Source of the DNA: Tellurirhabdus bombi
Lineage (GTDB): Bacteria > Bacteroidota > Bacteroidia > Cytophagales > Spirosomataceae
NCBI RefSeq assembly: GCF_021484805.1
Contig: NZ_CP090557.1
Span: 4,352,001-4,416,000, forward strand
DNA: 64,000 nt
Direction: 5' to 3'
Below are positions 63,701 through 64,000 of this stretch, piece after piece. Below the pieces are notes generated by a model that was not told the DNA's origin, ran no database searches, and was given only the letters and a program-made list of their open reading frames with translations. Made by a program: the position numbers and the translations under genes. The stretch's first letter is position 1. Each line of letters begins with the position of its first letter.

Positions 63701-64000
63701 TTAAGCGGCTTCGATGGTCAACGAATAGGTTATCTGAGCCGTTGGACGAATTTGCGCCGTGGCGGAACAGTACTTGTCCATCGATAAGTCGATAGCCCGA
63801 CGCGCTTTGTCTTCGCTGATATCGCCCTTCAGGATATAATGCAAATTGATGGTTGAAAATGGCGCTGGATTCACATCCAACGGACGCACTCCTTCAACGG
63901 TAATGCGGAAATCGTCGATGCGTTGCCGTTGTTTATTTAAAATCAGAATCACGTCGATGGCGCTGCAACTCGCTAACCCCATCAGCAAGAGTTCCATCGG
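63701..64000 (-). CDS. OsmC-family protein (5' end outside window)
   Basis: The frame runs open to the window edge, so the N-terminus lies beyond base 64000; the visible Met in PMELLLMG is internal, as the motif SPMELLLMG is central in this family. The visible 99 codons include the active-site Cys region GLASCSAIDVILIL and a C-terminal domain with YSLTIEAA. OsmC/Ohr-like proteins reduce organic peroxides or bind fatty acids. The N-terminal active-site Arg/Cys part cannot be checked. Confidence 0.88.
   Translation of the reverse strand, partial: PMELLLMGLASCSAIDVILILNKQRQRIDDFRITVEGVRPLDVNPAPFSTINLHYILKGDISEDKARRAIDLSMDKYCSATAQIRPTAQITYSLTIEAA

Overview
The window looks like a piece of chromosome from a Bacteroidota bacterium, most likely a member of the Cytophagales such as the Spirosoma group (inference). 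The evidence is two SusC/SusD pairs, two large OMP_b-brl_3-type TonB-dependent receptors with carboxypeptidase-like N-terminal domains, a PafA-type phosphatase, a CrtW carotenoid ketolase, stand-alone LytTR and NUMOD4 proteins, and starts without Shine-Dalgarno sequences. Several genes are preceded by the Bacteroidota -7 box TAnnTTTG. Base composition is near even and coding density is high. I see no rRNA, tRNA, CRISPR array, prophage or insertion sequence.

Layout. Bases 1-4865 hold a signalling operon: a truncated HAMP-GAF-kinase with three receiver domains, a stand-alone receiver, CheR and CheB. A lipoprotein, a TonB-dependent receptor, pyrH-frr and a SusC/SusD pair follow (4869-13902). Next are UDP-glucuronate decarboxylase and UDP-glucose dehydrogenase (UDP-xylose synthesis), an acyl-CoA dehydrogenase, and a second SusC/SusD pair followed by an endonuclease/exonuclease/phosphatase-family enzyme (14090-24340). 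Bases 24518-28820 hold a frameshifted secreted protein, an S41 protease lipoprotein, a membrane LytTR regulator and a stomatin-NfeD pair. Bases 28866-36108 hold a PafA phosphatase, CrtW, a polyprenyl synthase, a patatin, two adjacent disordered acidic proteins and a phosphohexomutase. An Anbu-type proteasome relative with a transglutaminase-like partner and a second TonB-dependent receptor follow (36203-40449).

Bases 40723-44295 carry NAD salvage (pncB, nadE). Then come an acyltransferase, mutS2, a second patatin, HMG-CoA lyase, a small membrane-anchored protein, a HesB-like protein lacking the C-terminal cysteines, an NtrY-like kinase and a NUMOD4/HNH protein (44298-55566). The end of the window has a CoA-binding protein, fabH, a long leftward run selD - alpha/beta hydrolase - RsmI-like methylase - DinB - metallo-hydrolase - pssA, a 2TM protein, thyA and a truncated OsmC gene.

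Most of the window is ordinary housekeeping and nutrient uptake. The observations most worth following are: SelD with serine in place of the catalytic Cys/Sec; a single-base frameshift in a secreted protein gene; a promoter-hairpin unit with two short ORFs upstream of the second susC; the kinase-receiver-CheR-CheB operon with no chemotaxis genes in view; the Anbu-transglutaminase pair; and the pair of disordered acidic proteins. I did not find a convincing wholly new system.
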